A model generated the notes under the pieces. It saw only the letters and a list, made by a program, of their open reading frames with translations, was not told the DNA's origin and searched no databases. Positions 28,581 to 37,023 of a DNA stretch of 64,000 nt are shown here, piece after piece (within the stretch, counting starts at the first letter, position 1; each line of letters begins with the position of its first letter). Made by a program: the position numbers and the translations under genes. This DNA comes from JAWWPY01 sp963822825 (lineage in GTDB: Bacteria > Actinomycetota > Actinomycetes > Streptosporangiales > Streptosporangiaceae): contig CAWGIW010000001.1 of NCBI GenBank assembly GCA_963822825.1, positions 1 through 64,000 on the forward strand, read 5' to 3'.

Positions 28581-29189
28581 ATGGAGGGTGAACGGCCGAC
28601 GGCTGACGACGGGCGCATCATCGACGCTGAGGATTTCGACGCCGCCTTCCGGCAGCACTTCCCGCTGGTTTACCGGTTCATCGCCCGGCGGGTCGGCACC
28701 GCCCTGGCCGAGGACCTGGCGGCCGAGACGTTCGCGACGGCCTACCGCCGCCGGGCTTGCTTCGAGCCGGCGCGGGCCTCATTGCGTTCCTGGCTGTACG
28801 GGATCGCGGCCAACCTTGTCCGCAGCCACTGGCGCGCCGAGCAGCATCTTCTCGCGCTCGATGCCCGGCTGCTGCCCGAGATCGACCTGTCGGACAGCTC
28901 AGACGCGGTCGATCAGCGCGTCACTGCCGCTCTGCTCGCGCCGCGGCTGGCCTCGGCGCTCGGGATGCTCAGCAATGACCAGCGGGAGGTGCTGCTGCTG
29001 TGCGCCTGGGCCGAGCTGAGCCACGAGGAGATCGCGGCGGCGCTCGGGATAGCGCCGGGCACGGCGCGTTCCCGGCTGTCGAGGGCTCGTGCCCTGCTGC
29101 GTGAGCATCTCGGCGACTTCGACTTCGATCTGTGGATGTTCGACGGGCCCAGGAGCGACCCGGCGCGAGGGGGGCTGCGCCGTGGCTAA
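28581..29189 (+). CDS. ECF-type RNA polymerase sigma factor
   Basis: 202 residues. Region 2 is seen as DFDAAFRQHFPLVYRFIARR and AEDLAAETFATAYRRRACFE; region 4 as LSNDQREVLLLCAWAELSHE then EIAAALGIAPGTARSRLSRA. It would direct transcription in response to an envelope or stress signal. The stop overlaps the GTG of the next gene by 8 bases; that partner encodes a membrane-anchored protein, as expected for an anti-sigma factor. It is divergent from the MacAB-like exporter, which may be a target. Confidence 0.9.
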   Translation: MEGERPTADDGRIIDAEDFDAAFRQHFPLVYRFIARRVGTALAEDLAAETFATAYRRRACFEPARASLRSWLYGIAANLVRSHWRAEQHLLALDARLLPEIDLSDSSDAVDQRVTAALLAPRLASALGMLSNDQREVLLLCAWAELSHEEIAAALGIAPGTARSRLSRARALLREHLGDFDFDLWMFDGPRSDPARGGLRRG

Positions 29190-30239
29190 CGAGATCGAAC
29201 TGCTGCAGCGGTTCCGCGACGAGATGCCCGGGCCATCGACCGACGCCTGGGCCCGCGCCCGGTCGGCGGTAGCCGTCGCCCAGTCCGAGGAGGAACCGAC
29301 CGGTCCCCTGCGGGGCCGGAGATCGGGCCGGCGCCAGCTGTTCTCGATCGCGGCCGTGGCCGGCGTGGCCGCGGCCGTGGCCGGCCTGCTGGCGGCCCAG
29401 ATCCCGAACTCGCCGGCGGCCCGGGCCCGGCCGGCGCCACCGCCCAGCAAATCCAGACCACCGCCTACGTGACCGGCCTCAGGCACGCCCTGGCTTCGCC
29501 GGCCCAGGCGAGGCTGCTTGGCTACGCCCGCACCGTGTATCCGCCCGGCGGCGCTCTCGAGCCAGGACCACCGGGCCAGATCAGGGCGAAGGGGCCCGGT
29601 ATCACCACGGGGCAGAGTGTCGCTTCCTCGATCACCCTGTCCTACCGGGGCGCGGTGAAGGTTTCCGCCTTCACCGCCACTGGGCAGCGAGTCTTCGACG
29701 AAGTGATCCACGTCGCCGCGGGGGGGAGGGAGCAGGCCGTCGGGGTGACCTACCCCGGCGCGACGTGGTGGCGCACGACGTCCAAGATCGGGCCAGTGCA
29801 GGCGCCGGTATGCGGCCCTGGCGTGGTGATCGGCCCTGGCGTGATGATCGGCCCTGGCGTGATGATCGGCCCTGGCGGCTGGGGGGCCGTCATCCGTCAC
29901 GAGCTGGGCTGCGGGAGGTACACGGCGGCCGGCCCGCAGCAGATCGACGGGATCAACGCCATAAAGATATCTGGGAACAAAGCCCTCGATGCCGTGTGGG
30001 TGAACCCGGCGACGTTCCTGCCCGTGCGGGCCGTGCTCATCTCTGGGATGGGGCTGCTCCAGACCGACTTCCGCTGGCTCTCCCCCACCCGGGCCGGCCT
30101 GGCCCAGCTGAACGTGCCGATCCCGGCCGGCTTCCGGCAGGTCCCGGCGCCGTCACCGGGGTCCCGCCGCCACCCCTCGGTGAGTTCCGTCCGGCCGGCC
30201 CGCCGACCGCCCAGCCCGGCCAATCTCACCCCGGACTAG
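29182..30239 (+). CDS. Membrane-anchored sigma-partner (putative anti-sigma factor), one frameshift
   Basis: The GTG start at 29,182 lies within the end of the sigma gene. The N-terminal frame has a cytoplasmic segment (ANEIELLQRFRDEMPGPSTD) and a membrane span (LFSIAAVAGVAAAVAGLLAA), then loses sense near 29,415. The next frame continues TAQQIQTTAYVTGLRHALAS and LLGYARTVYPPGG to 30,239. It contains a run of near-identical GPGVMI units (29,817-29,877). About 352 residues when repaired. The gene pair structure suggests regulation of the sigma factor, but no classical zinc anti-sigma motif is present, so this is inference. Confidence 0.6.
29815..29880 (+). repeat. 18-bp in-gene tandem repeat encoding GPGVMI units
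   Basis: The unit ATCGGCCCTGGCGTGATG repeats about three times with minor changes, giving a hydrophobic Gly/Pro/Val/Met/Ile repeat inside the extracytoplasmic part of the sigma-partner protein. The near identity at DNA level points to recent slippage. Confidence 0.7.
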
Positions 30240-30283
30240 GTGAGCTCGGACCGGAGGCAGGGCCGCCACGGCGTTCGCGGCGG

Positions 30284-31093
30284 TTACCAGTGCTGGGGGA
30301 AGCCGCGTTGCGGCTGCGGCAGGCCGAAACCGGGCAGAACGCCGGGGTGATCGGCCTGCCGTAGTCCGTCGCCCGGCCCGAACGGCAGGATGGGCCAACC
30401 GCGGAACCCGGGAGGCCAGGGCGGCCATCCCCGGAAACGGTCGTCCCCGTGGCCGAGCCGCGCCCGCTGGTCGGCCGGGGCCGCCGCGGCCTGCTGGGCG
30501 GGAACAGCGGCCGGAGCCAGTGTCGGTGAGACCGAGGGCGCAGCGGACACCCGGCCGGGATGGGCGGTGGACACCGGGCCCGTAGGACGAGCGGAAGCTG
30601 GCGCGGTGGGAGCGGCCGAGGCCGCCGCGGCCGGGGCCGAGCCGCGCGACGGGCTCACCGGCCCCCGCGCCTGGTGCGCCGCGTGCTGCAGCAGCGCCAG
30701 TTCGCTGGTGATCCCGGCCGCGATGAGGACGGCCAGCCCCAGGGCCAGGGACCACCGTTTCCTTCGGCGTCCGGTGGGGGCGGCGGCGCCGACCGCGGCC
30801 AGCCCGGCGGCCGCCGGGCTGGCGCCCCTGTCCTCGCCGGGCTGGATCGGCGTATCGCCGCCGCCTGTCTCCCCATCCTCCTTGAGGATTGCGCTGAACG
30901 GGCCGCTGGTGTACTCCGTGACCAAGTCATCGGCGGGCAGATCGGCGGGTTCGGTGCCCAGCATCGCACCGCATGTCTGACAGAAGAGCGAGCCTGCGGG
31001 ATTCGGGTGCCCTTGATAGCAGTGGGCTGGGCCGTCCTCGCCGCGGTTCGCCACTCCAGGGGAAACGGCATGACCGTTCGCACAACTCGACAC
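30284..31093 (-). CDS. Zinc-ribbon membrane protein, short paralogue
   Basis: 269 residues from GTG 31,093. The N-terminus has a degenerate first zinc ribbon and an intact second (CYQGHPNPAGSLFCQTCGAM), then a conserved acidic segment (VTEYTSGPFSAILKEDGE), a membrane span (WSLALGLAVLIAAGITSELA, about residues 114-133) and an Ala/Pro-rich then Trp/Pro/Gly-rich extracellular tail. It lacks the propeller domain of its neighbour at 31,227. It shares start-site sequence with that gene, so the two arose by tandem duplication. Function is unknown. Confidence 0.7.
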   Translation of the reverse strand: MSSCANGHAVSPGVANRGEDGPAHCYQGHPNPAGSLFCQTCGAMLGTEPADLPADDLVTEYTSGPFSAILKEDGETGGGDTPIQPGEDRGASPAAAGLAAVGAAAPTGRRRKRWSLALGLAVLIAAGITSELALLQHAAHQARGPVSPSRGSAPAAAASAAPTAPASARPTGPVSTAHPGRVSAAPSVSPTLAPAAVPAQQAAAAPADQRARLGHGDDRFRGWPPWPPGFRGWPILPFGPGDGLRQADHPGVLPGFGLPQPQRGFPQHW

Positions 31094-31226
31094 CGTTCCC
31101 CGCTCTCCATCGGTCCGCTGTCGGTTTGCCGGTGTTTAGGGCTCCTCGGCCCGGTTGGTGGTCTCTTGGCGGAAGAGCATAACGGCCGGGGCTGAATATC
31201 GGCCACCGCGCGGGGCGGGCGGCGTG

Positions 31227-32699
31227 TCAGCCGGCCGCCAGAGCGGAGGAGTAGTACATGACGTTGCCCATGCTGTCGGTCGCGGTGCAGCGGTCCATGG
31301 CCGGGCAGCTCACGGCCTCGACGGCGTTGTCGCCGTCGATGTTCGTCACCGGCGACCAGTGACCGCCGCGATAGATGAGAGCGCCCCCGGAGCCGTTGAC
31401 GGCAACGCAGTAACCATCCGCTGGGCAGGCGATCGCGTCGGCGACCACCCCAATAGCGGAGATCGCCCACGTGCCATCGGTGAACGCCGCCGCCATGCCG
31501 TCGCGATCCACCGCCATGCAAAACCCCGGGCTCGAGCACGACACCCCCGAGAACGCACTGCCGTTGTCCACCGCCTGTCCGGCACTCCACGAACCGCCGT
31601 TATAGGTGAAGACGTCGCCGGTCGCGCCCACGGCGACGCAGTTGCTGGCGCTGGTACAGGACACGGAGGTCAGCCCGGTACCGCTGGGGTCGACGGTGAA
31701 CGGCTGCCAGCCGGTCACCGAGCCGGTGTAGGCGAAGGCGTTGCCGCCGCTGTCCACGGCCATGCAGAACGTCGCCGACGGGCAGGAGGCTGCCGTGGGC
31801 ACCCCGACCCGCGAGTTGACCAGCACCGGGCTGCTCCAGGTGCCCTGGTTGAGGGTGATGGCGCCGCCCCCGCTGTCCAGGGCCACGCAGAACGTCGCAG
31901 CGGCGCACGAGATGGCGACCAGGCCGGACCGTGCGTCGGTGGCCACGGTCGGCCAGCTACCCCCGGCGGTGGCGGACATGATGGCGCCGACGCTGTCGAC
32001 GGCGTAGCACATGGCGGGGGCCGGGCAGGAAACCCCGGTGATGGTCGGGTTGCCGATCTGGGCCGCCTGCTGGTCGAGCGGCGTGGGAGCGGTCCACTTC
32101 GCTGGGCGGGCGGCCGGGGTCAGCGGCCGTGACTTGGCCGGAGAAGCGGATGCCGTCGCCGCCACACCGCGCGACGGGTTGGCCGAGGCTTGGGCCTGCT
32201 GCCCCGAGCGATGGTGCAGCAGCGTGATCCCCCCGGCGATGCCCGCAGCGACGACCACGACCGCCACTCCCAGGGCCGTGATCAGCGGGCCTGGCCGTCG
32301 CTTTCTCCCGGCGCCGAGGCTGGCGGTCTCAATGTCGGTCAGGGTCGGTGGGTCGTCAGGATCCTCCGCCCCGCCGGTGAGGTCCTCCGCCCGGTCAGCC
32401 AGCACCGGGGTCGCGGCCAGCCAGCCGAACTCCGCGGGCTCGGCCGCCGGCTCCCCGGCATCCTCCTCGAGGATCGCGCTGAACGACCCGGTGGCGTACT
32501 CCGTGACCAGGCCCGCGGTGGGAAGATCGGCAGGCCCTGCCGCCGGGTCGGCCTCCAGCAACGCGCCGCACGTCCCACAGAACCGTGAGCCAACGTCGCT
32601 GCGGTGCCCCTGATAACAACGGGGCCGGACGTCCTCGCCACAGCTGGCGCAGTACTCGGCTCCGGGGAAAACGGGATGATCGCTCGCACAACTCGACAC
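31227..32699 (-). CDS. Zinc-ribbon/transmembrane protein with seven-repeat extracellular propeller
   Basis: 490 residues from GTG 32,699, a start shared with the paralogue. The cytoplasmic N-terminus carries two zinc ribbons (CASCGEDV; CYQGHRSDVGSRFCGTCGAL), followed by the acidic TEYATGSFSAILEEDA segment and a membrane span (LITALGVAVVVVAAGIAGGI). The exterior has seven repeats of the form (V/I)SC-x6-C-x-A-(V/L)-D-x2-G, each ending in a short strand, consistent with a seven-bladed propeller braced by one disulfide per blade. A sensor or binding role linking outside to inside is possible. I know of no described function. Confidence 0.75.
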   Translation of the reverse strand: MSSCASDHPVFPGAEYCASCGEDVRPRCYQGHRSDVGSRFCGTCGALLEADPAAGPADLPTAGLVTEYATGSFSAILEEDAGEPAAEPAEFGWLAATPVLADRAEDLTGGAEDPDDPPTLTDIETASLGAGRKRRPGPLITALGVAVVVVAAGIAGGITLLHHRSGQQAQASANPSRGVAATASASPAKSRPLTPAARPAKWTAPTPLDQQAAQIGNPTITGVSCPAPAMCYAVDSVGAIMSATAGGSWPTVATDARSGLVAISCAAATFCVALDSGGGAITLNQGTWSSPVLVNSRVGVPTAASCPSATFCMAVDSGGNAFAYTGSVTGWQPFTVDPSGTGLTSVSCTSASNCVAVGATGDVFTYNGGSWSAGQAVDNGSAFSGVSCSSPGFCMAVDRDGMAAAFTDGTWAISAIGVVADAIACPADGYCVAVNGSGGALIYRGGHWSPVTNIDGDNAVEAVSCPAMDRCTATDSMGNVMYYSSALAAG

Positions 32700-32834
32700 C
32701 GTTCCCCCGCTCTCCATCGGTGCGCTGCCGATTTGCCGGTGTCAGGGCACCCTACCGGGATTGGGACGTATTCCGTAGATCTTCAGCCTGCGCGTCCGCC
32801 GGGAAAGACGGCATTCGCCGCACGGCGCTGCTTC

Positions 32835-32919
32835 CCCGGTGCGGGTGCTTTCCCGGTGCGGCTGCTTTCCCAGTGCGGCTGCTTTCCCGGTGCGGGTGCT
32901 TTCCCGGTGCGGGTGCTTT
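32835..32919. repeat. Five tandem copies of a 17-bp repeat
   Basis: The unit CCCGGTGCGGGTGCTTT is repeated five times head to tail with changes only at a few bases (G/C at the central position, one A). It lies between the zinc-ribbon/propeller gene and the SIS gene, 28 bp from the latter's stop. A 17-bp period rules out a coding repeat. Confidence 0.85.
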
Positions 32920-32946
32920 CCTGTGCCGCGGCGCCCCGGTCGGGGA

Positions 32947-33942
32947 CTAGTCGGTGCCGGGCAGGCCCAGCCGCCACAGCACCGGGCCGGCCCAGGCGCC
33001 AACGATCGCGGTATCCGGATCCTGGCCACGCAGCCGGGCGAACCGCTCGGCCAGCAACTGCAGGCGGACCGTCATCGGAATCTGGGCCAGCAGCGGCGCA
33101 ATGCCCGCAGGCGGCTCGCTGGCCGCTGGGCCGCCGAACACGGCCACGGCCATCCCTTCGCGTTCCGCGGCGACGCCGACCGCCGCGGTCAGGCCGTCCG
33201 GGTCGGCGTCCGGCTCCAGGAGCAGCAGACCGTCGGCCGCCGTGTAGGGGACGGCCGCACCGTGCAGGAAACGTTCGGTATCAAAGCCCTCGGCCAGCAG
33301 CCGGGCGCCCTCGCGGATCTTCAGCGCACCCTCGCGGGCGGTGACCCCCCACGGGCCGCAGCCGACGATGGCCAGGCTGCGGGCGGGCACGGGGACGGCG
33401 TCGATGCCAGGGTCGGCGCAGACCGCCCGGACCTGCGCGGCGGCCCGGGCCACGTCTGCCGGGGAGCCGCCCGCGGTGGCCGCCTGGTGGGCCAGCCGGG
33501 CCAGCACGGCGAGCGCGGCGGTGTAGCTGACCGTGTAGGTCTCGGACTCCTCGGGCGGAACGGTCTCGATCGCCTCCGGCCAGCCGCGCCCCTGCCCGGT
33601 GATCGACACCAGCGGCACGCCCTCGGCCAGGGCGGCGGCGCGGGCTCGCGCCGCGTAGGCGGTCTCCGCGGTGTGCGTGATGGCCAGCAGCACATCGCCC
33701 GGGCGGGGGCCGGTGCTCCAGCGCGCCCAGGTGGCCGCCGGGAACCACCGGGCGTCCATACCGGCCTGCTCGAACATCATGGCGCCCAGCTCGGCGGCAT
33801 GCTGGCTGGTGCCGGTGCCGATCAGGACCACCCGGGTGGCGTCGCCGAGGACGGCAGCCGGGGCGGCGAGGTCAAGCTCGGCTATCCGGTCCAGGGCGTC
33901 GGCCTGCTGGCCGATCATCCGCTGCAGCGCGGTGGACGCCAT
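32947..33942 (-). CDS. SIS-domain sugar-phosphate isomerase/deaminase-like protein
   Basis: 331 residues with two SIS domains. The first has ATRVVLIGTGTSQHAAELGA near residues 36-55 and DVLLAITHTAETAYAARARA; the second has SLAIVGCGPWGVTAREGALK and EGFDTERFLHGAAV. The layout matches GlmS C-terminal or AgaS/FrlB-like enzymes, lacking the glutamine amidotransferase domain. It probably deaminates or isomerises an amino-sugar phosphate or similar adduct. It lies downstream of the amine-catabolic genes on the same strand. Confidence 0.8.
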   Translation of the reverse strand: MASTALQRMIGQQADALDRIAELDLAAPAAVLGDATRVVLIGTGTSQHAAELGAMMFEQAGMDARWFPAATWARWSTGPRPGDVLLAITHTAETAYAARARAAALAEGVPLVSITGQGRGWPEAIETVPPEESETYTVSYTAALAVLARLAHQAATAGGSPADVARAAAQVRAVCADPGIDAVPVPARSLAIVGCGPWGVTAREGALKIREGARLLAEGFDTERFLHGAAVPYTAADGLLLLEPDADPDGLTAAVGVAAEREGMAVAVFGGPAASEPPAGIAPLLAQIPMTVRLQLLAERFARLRGQDPDTAIVGAWAGPVLWRLGLPGTD

Positions 33943-33983
33943 GATCGTCTCCCTCGTGGCCGGTCAGAAAGGCGGTACTGGTG

Positions 33984-34304
33984 CTAGTGCGCCCGGGCGC
34001 GGCGCCCCGGGCCGGACCCGAGCGGCAGCCCCGGAAGCGGCGCGTCACTGACCCGGAGAACCGCGCCGGCTGAGCGGTGCGACATGAGTGACCAGCGTGA
34101 CGCGGAGGAGAGCACCGAGAGCAGCGAGAACGCCGATCCGATGGAGAACGCGGAGCAGAAGGAGCCAATCGAGCCCACGCACAGCGCCGAGCCGACCGAT
34201 CCGATGGACAGCACGGACCCCTTGGAGCCGATTGACAGGATCGAACCCTCCGACCACAGGGACCACTTCGACATCTGCGCCTCAGGTTGCGTCATGGTGC
34301 TCAT
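33984..34304 (-). CDS. Low-complexity GSxLSIGS-repeat protein
   Basis: 106 residues from ATG 34,304. The core is a Ser/Gly/Ile/Leu repeat: SEGSILSIGSKGSVLSIGSV, then GSALCVGSIGSFCSAFSIGS, then FSLLSVLSSASRWSLMSHRS. I recall similar repeat proteins in Streptomyces and relatives, with no known role. The regular spacing suggests a stacked beta or pentapeptide-like coil. The opposite strand is also open here, but its acidic product is simply the complement of the repeat. Confidence 0.5.
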   Translation of the reverse strand: MSTMTQPEAQMSKWSLWSEGSILSIGSKGSVLSIGSVGSALCVGSIGSFCSAFSIGSAFSLLSVLSSASRWSLMSHRSAGAVLRVSDAPLPGLPLGSGPGRRARAH

Positions 34305-34373
34305 TGTCCCGGGCGGAGACCTTCGCCGCCGAAGGCAGGGCCGGGTAGCGCTCCCGCCCCCCGCTCCTAACGA

Positions 34374-34514
34374 CAGCGGTGGCGCACCGGGGCCGTTGGA
34401 ACGGCAGCGGTGGCGCACCGGTGCCGTTGGAACGGCAGCGTGGCGCACCGGGGTCGTTGGCAGCGTGGCGCACCGGGGTCGTTGGAACGGCAGCGGTGGC
34501 GCACCGGGGTCGTT
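34374..34514. repeat. Imperfect tandem repeat, about 31-bp unit, five copies
   Basis: The unit begins CAGCGGTGGCGCACCGGGG and ends with TCGTTGGAACGG; copies three and four have lost one G, and copy three also lacks the last six bases. It occupies the gap between the repeat-protein gene and the dehydrogenase gene. The array ends about 35 bp before the dehydrogenase stop. Confidence 0.85.
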
Positions 34515-34550
34515 CGCCGGGGAGCGGGCGAACATCGGAAATGCTGATCG

Positions 34551-37004
34551 TCATCGCGGTCGGCCCCTGAACCGGTCGCCCGCGGGGTCGAACGGCGGCC
34601 GCAGCCCGGCGGTGGCGGGGCAGACGGTGCCGCCGACATTGACCTGGTAGGCGCCGGAGCGGACGAAGTCGGCCGTGACGGCGTCGCCGGCCGGATGGCG
34701 GAGGTAACCGAGGCCGACCGAGGCGCCTAGTGTCTCGCCCCACGCCGCCGAGGTCATCTGGCCGACCGGCACACCGTCCCGCAGGATCAGTTCACCGCCC
34801 CACATCATCGGGCCCGGGTCGGCCAGCACCACGGAGACGAGGCGGCGCCGCGGTCCCTCGGCCCTCGCCTTCTCCACCGCCTCCCGGCCGAGGAAGGAGA
34901 CGTCGGCCGCGAGCTTGCAGGCGAACAGCAGGCCGGCCTCGACCGGGTTGAAGTCTGGCGTCAGCTCACGGCCGAAGGCCCGGTAGCCCTTTTCCAGCCG
35001 CATCGACTCAATGGCGTAATAGCCGGCGTTGACCAGGCCGAACGCCGCGCCCGCGGTGCACAGCTCCTCGTACACGCCGACCGCGAACTCGGCGGGCACA
35101 TACAGCTCCCAGCCGAGTTCCCCGACATAGGTGATCCGGGTCGCCCGGGCCGGGTAGTAGCCCACGCCGATTTCCCGGCTGGTCGCGAACGGGAAGGCCG
35201 CGTCGCTGAAGTCGCGGCCGGACAGCGACGCCAGCAAGTCCCGCGACCGGGGGCCCATCACCCCGTACACGGCGTAGGCCGAGGTCACGTCCAGCAGGGT
35301 GGCCCGGGATCCGGCCGGGATGCGCCTGGTGATGTGGTCCTTGTCCCGCTCGGTCGTGGCCGCGCTGCTGACCAGCAGGAACTCCTCGGCCGAGAGCCGG
35401 GTGACGGTGATGTCCGCCTCGTAGGTGCCCCGCTCGTTGAGCATCCCGGTGTATACGGTGCGGCCCGGCTCGACGGCCACGTCGGCGGTGCACAGCCACT
35501 GCAGGGCAGCCAGCGCGTCCGGTCCGGTGAGCAGGTACTTGGAGAACGACGTCTGGTCGAAGAGCGCGACGTCCCGGCGGGCGGCCCGCTGCTCCGCGGC
35601 CAGCCAGGGCAGCCAGTTCGGCTTCCCCCACGAGTACTCGATCACCGGGCTCTCCTCCGGCGGGGCGAAGAAGTTGGCCCGCTCCCAGCCCATCCTGCTG
35701 CCAAAGCACGCGTTGGCCTCGGCGAGCAGATGATGCACGGGCGAGCGCCGGAAGGGGCGCGCGGTTTCGAGCTCCCGGTTCGGCCACGGGATCGCGTAGT
35801 GCAGGCCGAGGATCTCTCCCACCCGGTCGCGCAGCCACCGGTTGTTGCCGTTGAAGCGGGCGAACCGCCGGATGTCGGTGGCTGACAGGTCGGTGCCCGG
35901 ATCCCCGGTGAGGATCCATTTCGCGAGCGCGCGGCCCGCGCCGCCGGCCGTGGCGATGCCGACCGAGTTGAAGCCGGCGCCGACGAAGAAGTTTCTCAGC
36001 TCCGGCGCCTCGCCGAGAATGAACTGGTTGTCCGGGGTGAAGCTCTCCGGGCCGTTGTAGAACATCTTGATGCCAGCGTCGCTGAGCGCAGGAATGCGCA
36101 GCTGCGCGCTTTCCATCAGGACCGAGAAATGATCCCAGTCCTCCCCGAGGAGCTGGAATTCGAAGGGATACGGCAGCGCGTCGGGGGCGACCCATGGCTT
36201 GGCGTCCGGCTCGAAGCCACCCACGACCAGGCCGCCCACCTCCTCCTTGAAGTAGGTAAACCCGTCCGGGTCGCGCAGGATCGGCAGGTCGCGGTGCACC
36301 CCGTCGATCTGCTCCGTCACCACGTAGAAGTGCTCACACGAGTGCAGCGGCACGGTCACCCCGCACCAGGCGGCCACCTGTTTGGCCCACTGGCCCGCGC
36401 AGTTGACCACGATCTCGGCCTCGATGTCGCCGTCGGCGGTGGCCACCCCGGTCACCGCGCCGCCGGCCGTCAGGATGCCGGTCACCCTGGTCCGCTCGCG
36501 CACCACGACCCCGCGCCGCCGGGCGCCCGCGGCCAGCGCGTACGTCAGGTCCGTCGGATTGGCCCGGCCGTCACCGGGCAGCCAGATCGCCCCGGCGAGG
36601 TCACCGATCTCCATCACCGGGTACAGCTCACGGGCCCGCTGCGGGCTGATGATCTCGCAGTCGAGCTGGTAGGCCGCGGCCGTGGCGGCGGTGCGGCGCA
36701 ACTGGATCATGCGGTCCTCGGTGCGCGCGACGGTCACCCCGCCGCACCTGCGGAACCCGGTGCTCAGCCCGGTCTCGTCCTCGAGCCGGGAGTAAAGCTC
36801 GGTGGAGTACTGGACCAGCCGGGTGCCGCTCTCCGAGGCGCGCAGCTGGCCGACCAGGCCGGCCGCGTGCCAGGTGGTCCCGCAGGACAGCTGCCCCTGC
36901 TCGAGCAGGAGCACATCGCGGCAGCCCATCTCGGCCAGGTGATACGCGACGCTGGTTCCGATCACCCCTCCGCCGATGATCACGACACGGGCCCGGTCCG
37001 GCAT
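34551..37004 (-). CDS. FAD-dependent dimethylglycine/sarcosine dehydrogenase-like enzyme with GcvT domain
   Basis: 817 residues from ATG 37,004, preceded by GGGGAGGAG. The N-terminal FAD domain shows RVVIIGGGVIGTSVAYHLAE, and the DAO domain contains CGTTWHAAGLVGQLRASESG. The C-terminal half is a GcvT/tetrahydrofolate-binding domain (NERGTYEADITVTRLSAEEF, GELGWELYVPAEFAVGVYEE, LEKGYRAFGRELTPDFNPVE). This architecture is that of dimethylglycine and sarcosine dehydrogenases, which demethylate N-methylated glycines to methylene-THF. It ends a - strand operon with the choline-kinase-like gene. Confidence 0.88.
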   Translation of the reverse strand: MPDRARVVIIGGGVIGTSVAYHLAEMGCRDVLLLEQGQLSCGTTWHAAGLVGQLRASESGTRLVQYSTELYSRLEDETGLSTGFRRCGGVTVARTEDRMIQLRRTAATAAAYQLDCEIISPQRARELYPVMEIGDLAGAIWLPGDGRANPTDLTYALAAGARRRGVVVRERTRVTGILTAGGAVTGVATADGDIEAEIVVNCAGQWAKQVAAWCGVTVPLHSCEHFYVVTEQIDGVHRDLPILRDPDGFTYFKEEVGGLVVGGFEPDAKPWVAPDALPYPFEFQLLGEDWDHFSVLMESAQLRIPALSDAGIKMFYNGPESFTPDNQFILGEAPELRNFFVGAGFNSVGIATAGGAGRALAKWILTGDPGTDLSATDIRRFARFNGNNRWLRDRVGEILGLHYAIPWPNRELETARPFRRSPVHHLLAEANACFGSRMGWERANFFAPPEESPVIEYSWGKPNWLPWLAAEQRAARRDVALFDQTSFSKYLLTGPDALAALQWLCTADVAVEPGRTVYTGMLNERGTYEADITVTRLSAEEFLLVSSAATTERDKDHITRRIPAGSRATLLDVTSAYAVYGVMGPRSRDLLASLSGRDFSDAAFPFATSREIGVGYYPARATRITYVGELGWELYVPAEFAVGVYEELCTAGAAFGLVNAGYYAIESMRLEKGYRAFGRELTPDFNPVEAGLLFACKLAADVSFLGREAVEKARAEGPRRRLVSVVLADPGPMMWGGELILRDGVPVGQMTSAAWGETLGASVGLGYLRHPAGDAVTADFVRSGAYQVNVGGTVCPATAGLRPPFDPAGDRFRGRPR

Positions 37005-37023
37005 ATCGCGCTCCTCCCCCCGG

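Noticed and set aside
32835..32919. CRISPR array
   Set aside because: The 17-bp units are contiguous with no unique spacers, and no cas genes are present.
34084..34650. Acidic + strand frame beginning MSDQRDAEESTESSENADP
   Set aside because: It is the complement of the GSxLSIGS repeat gene; its pattern follows from that repeat and its 3' half runs into the 31-bp tandem array and the dehydrogenase gene.
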